DNA from: Streptomyces sp. NBC_01232
Lineage (GTDB): Bacteria; Actinomycetota; Actinomycetes; Streptomycetales; Streptomycetaceae
DNA: 64,000 nt
Direction of reading: 5' to 3'
NCBI RefSeq assembly: GCF_035989885.1
Contig: NZ_CP108518.1
Span: forward strand, 5,571,001-5,635,000
The notes below the pieces were generated by a model. The model saw only the letters and a program-made list of their open reading frames with translations. It was not told where the DNA came from and searched no databases. Below, piece after piece: positions 63,137 to 64,000 of this stretch; the stretch's first letter is position 1; every line of letters starts with the position of its first letter. The translations under genes were made by a program, and so were the position numbers.

Positions 63137-63709
63137 TCAGCGCTCGCCGCCCGGCACCCACAGCACGTCCCCGACCTCCTTGTTGGCCACCCTGGCCAGA
63201 ATGAACAGGAGGTCGGACAGGCGGTTCAGGTAGGTGGCGGTCAGCGGGTTCATCACCTCGCCGTGCACCTCCAGGGCCGCCCACGTCGAACGCTCGGCGC
63301 GCCGGACCACGGTGCAGGCCTGGTGCAGCAGGGCGGCGCCGGGGGTACCGCCGGGGAGGATGAAGCTGCGCAGCTTCTCCACCTGCTCCAGGAAGTGGTC
63401 GCAGTCCGCCTCCAGCTTGTCCACGTAGAACTGCTCCACGCGCAGCGGCGGGTACTCCGGGTCCGCGACCACCGGGGTGCACAGGTCGGCTCCTACGTCG
63501 AACAGGTCGTTCTGCACACGAACCAGGACCTTCACGACCTCCGCCGGCAGTCCGCCGAGCGCGATCGCCGTCCCGATGGCCGCGTTCGCCTCGTTGGCGT
63601 CGGCGTACGCGGAGATCCGCAGGTCGGTCTTGGCCGTGCGGCTCATGTCGCCCAGGGCGGTCGTGCCCTTGTCGCCGGTACGGGTGTAGATGCGCGTGAG
63701 GTTCACCAT
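63137..63709 (-). CDS. Cob(I)yrinic acid a,c-diamide adenosyltransferase (PduO type)
   Basis: The product has 190 residues. The N-terminal VNLTRIYTRTGDKGTTALGD is the PduO-type ATP-binding loop, FILPGGTPGAALLHQACTVVRRAER carries the conserved R-x-x-E region, and LNRLSDLLFILARVAN is the C-terminal helix. It transfers the adenosyl group of ATP to cob(I)alamin, providing coenzyme B12. It is convergent with the membrane-protein gene and starts at ATG 63709. Confidence 0.96.
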   Translation of the reverse strand: MVNLTRIYTRTGDKGTTALGDMSRTAKTDLRISAYADANEANAAIGTAIALGGLPAEVVKVLVRVQNDLFDVGADLCTPVVADPEYPPLRVEQFYVDKLEADCDHFLEQVEKLRSFILPGGTPGAALLHQACTVVRRAERSTWAALEVHGEVMNPLTATYLNRLSDLLFILARVANKEVGDVLWVPGGER

Positions 63710-63815
63710 GCGGCCAGGGTAGACGGGCCCGCCGGGGAAATTCCGGGCGAGGTCGCCGCTTCGCGCGTACGGTCCGAGGGGGCCGCAGGAGCCCCGGGAA
63801 CGGGGGAGTGGCCAC

Positions 63816-64000
63816 GTGGCCGACGCGTACTACATCTGGCGGCTCGCCGAGGCCGCCCAGCAGATCGACCTCCTGGCGGGTTTCCTCGCGACGCGGCGCG
63901 AACCGGGCCCGGACCACCTCGCCGCACCGCCCGAGTGCGCCGGGGCCGGGCGGGCGGCCGTGGCCGCCGGACGCCTGGGGGACGCCCTCGAGCGCCTCGA
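63816..64000 (+). CDS. N-terminal part of an unknown protein (truncated by window edge)
   Basis: GTG 63816 with GGGGGAG upstream opens a frame of 61 codons that runs to the window end: VADAYYIWRLAEAAQQIDLL and then an Ala/Arg/Glu-rich region. It looks like a helical soluble protein. The product cannot be named from this part. Confidence 0.55.
   Translation, partial: MADAYYIWRLAEAAQQIDLLAGFLATRREPGPDHLAAPPECAGAGRAAVAAGRLGDALERL

Overview
The window is chromosomal DNA of a Streptomyces-type actinomycete. Codon third positions are almost all G/C, GTG and TTG starts are frequent, and the right half (response regulator, nrtL, lysA, hom, thrC, thrB, rho, LCP protein, rpmE, prfA, prmC, tsaC-like, phosphatase-like, glyA, wecA-like, atpIBEFHAGDC, DUF2550, chitinase) has the conserved order I recall from the core of Streptomyces chromosomes, near SCO5301-SCO5381 of S. 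coelicolor. All assignments come from reading the sequence. No database search was run.

Layout. 1-3651: end of a small SHOCT/DUF6325 pair and a second-copy FtsW/RodA glycosyltransferase plus penicillin-binding protein. 3774-7138: two divergent di-iron (ferritin-like and AurF-like) proteins with a TetR regulator and a small protein. 7341-11136: a histidine kinase with a lipoprotein partner but no response regulator, a Tat-type secreted protein and a NERD-domain protein. 11321-15157: bacterial NHEJ genes (Ku facing separate LigD-polymerase and ligase genes) and small proteins. 15218-16359: a complete IS630-type element sitting exactly in the stop codon of an xdhC-like gene. 17580-23284: a complete type I restriction-modification operon (hsdR-hsdS-hsdM).

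24573-32115 is a genomic island inserted at tRNA-Arg(CCG). It is bounded by 149-bp direct repeats that contain the 3' half of the tRNA and its terminator, and a third partial copy lies in the middle. The island carries a low-GC two-gene operon that reads as a PARIS-like (AriA ATPase + AriB DUF4435/TOPRIM nuclease) anti-phage system, a RibD-like deaminase divergent from a membrane protein, a secreted peptide plus small membrane protein pair, RHS/YD-repeat debris, an IS5-type remnant and an HNH endonuclease. No integrase is visible. The PARIS-like operon lies about 2 kb from the type I restriction operon. This fits the known role of PARIS as a guard triggered by phage anti-restriction proteins and is the most interesting feature here.

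32301-49581 is housekeeping: lysine/threonine biosynthesis, transcription termination (Rho), translation release (PrfA, PrmC), t6A synthesis, one-carbon metabolism and cell-envelope glycosylation. 50006-57813 is the F1Fo ATP synthase operon. 57814-64000 holds a DUF2550 protein, a secreted GH18 chitinase with a paired DasR-like operator over its promoter, a NarL-type two-component system, a membrane protein, a cobalamin adenosyltransferase and the start of an unknown gene.
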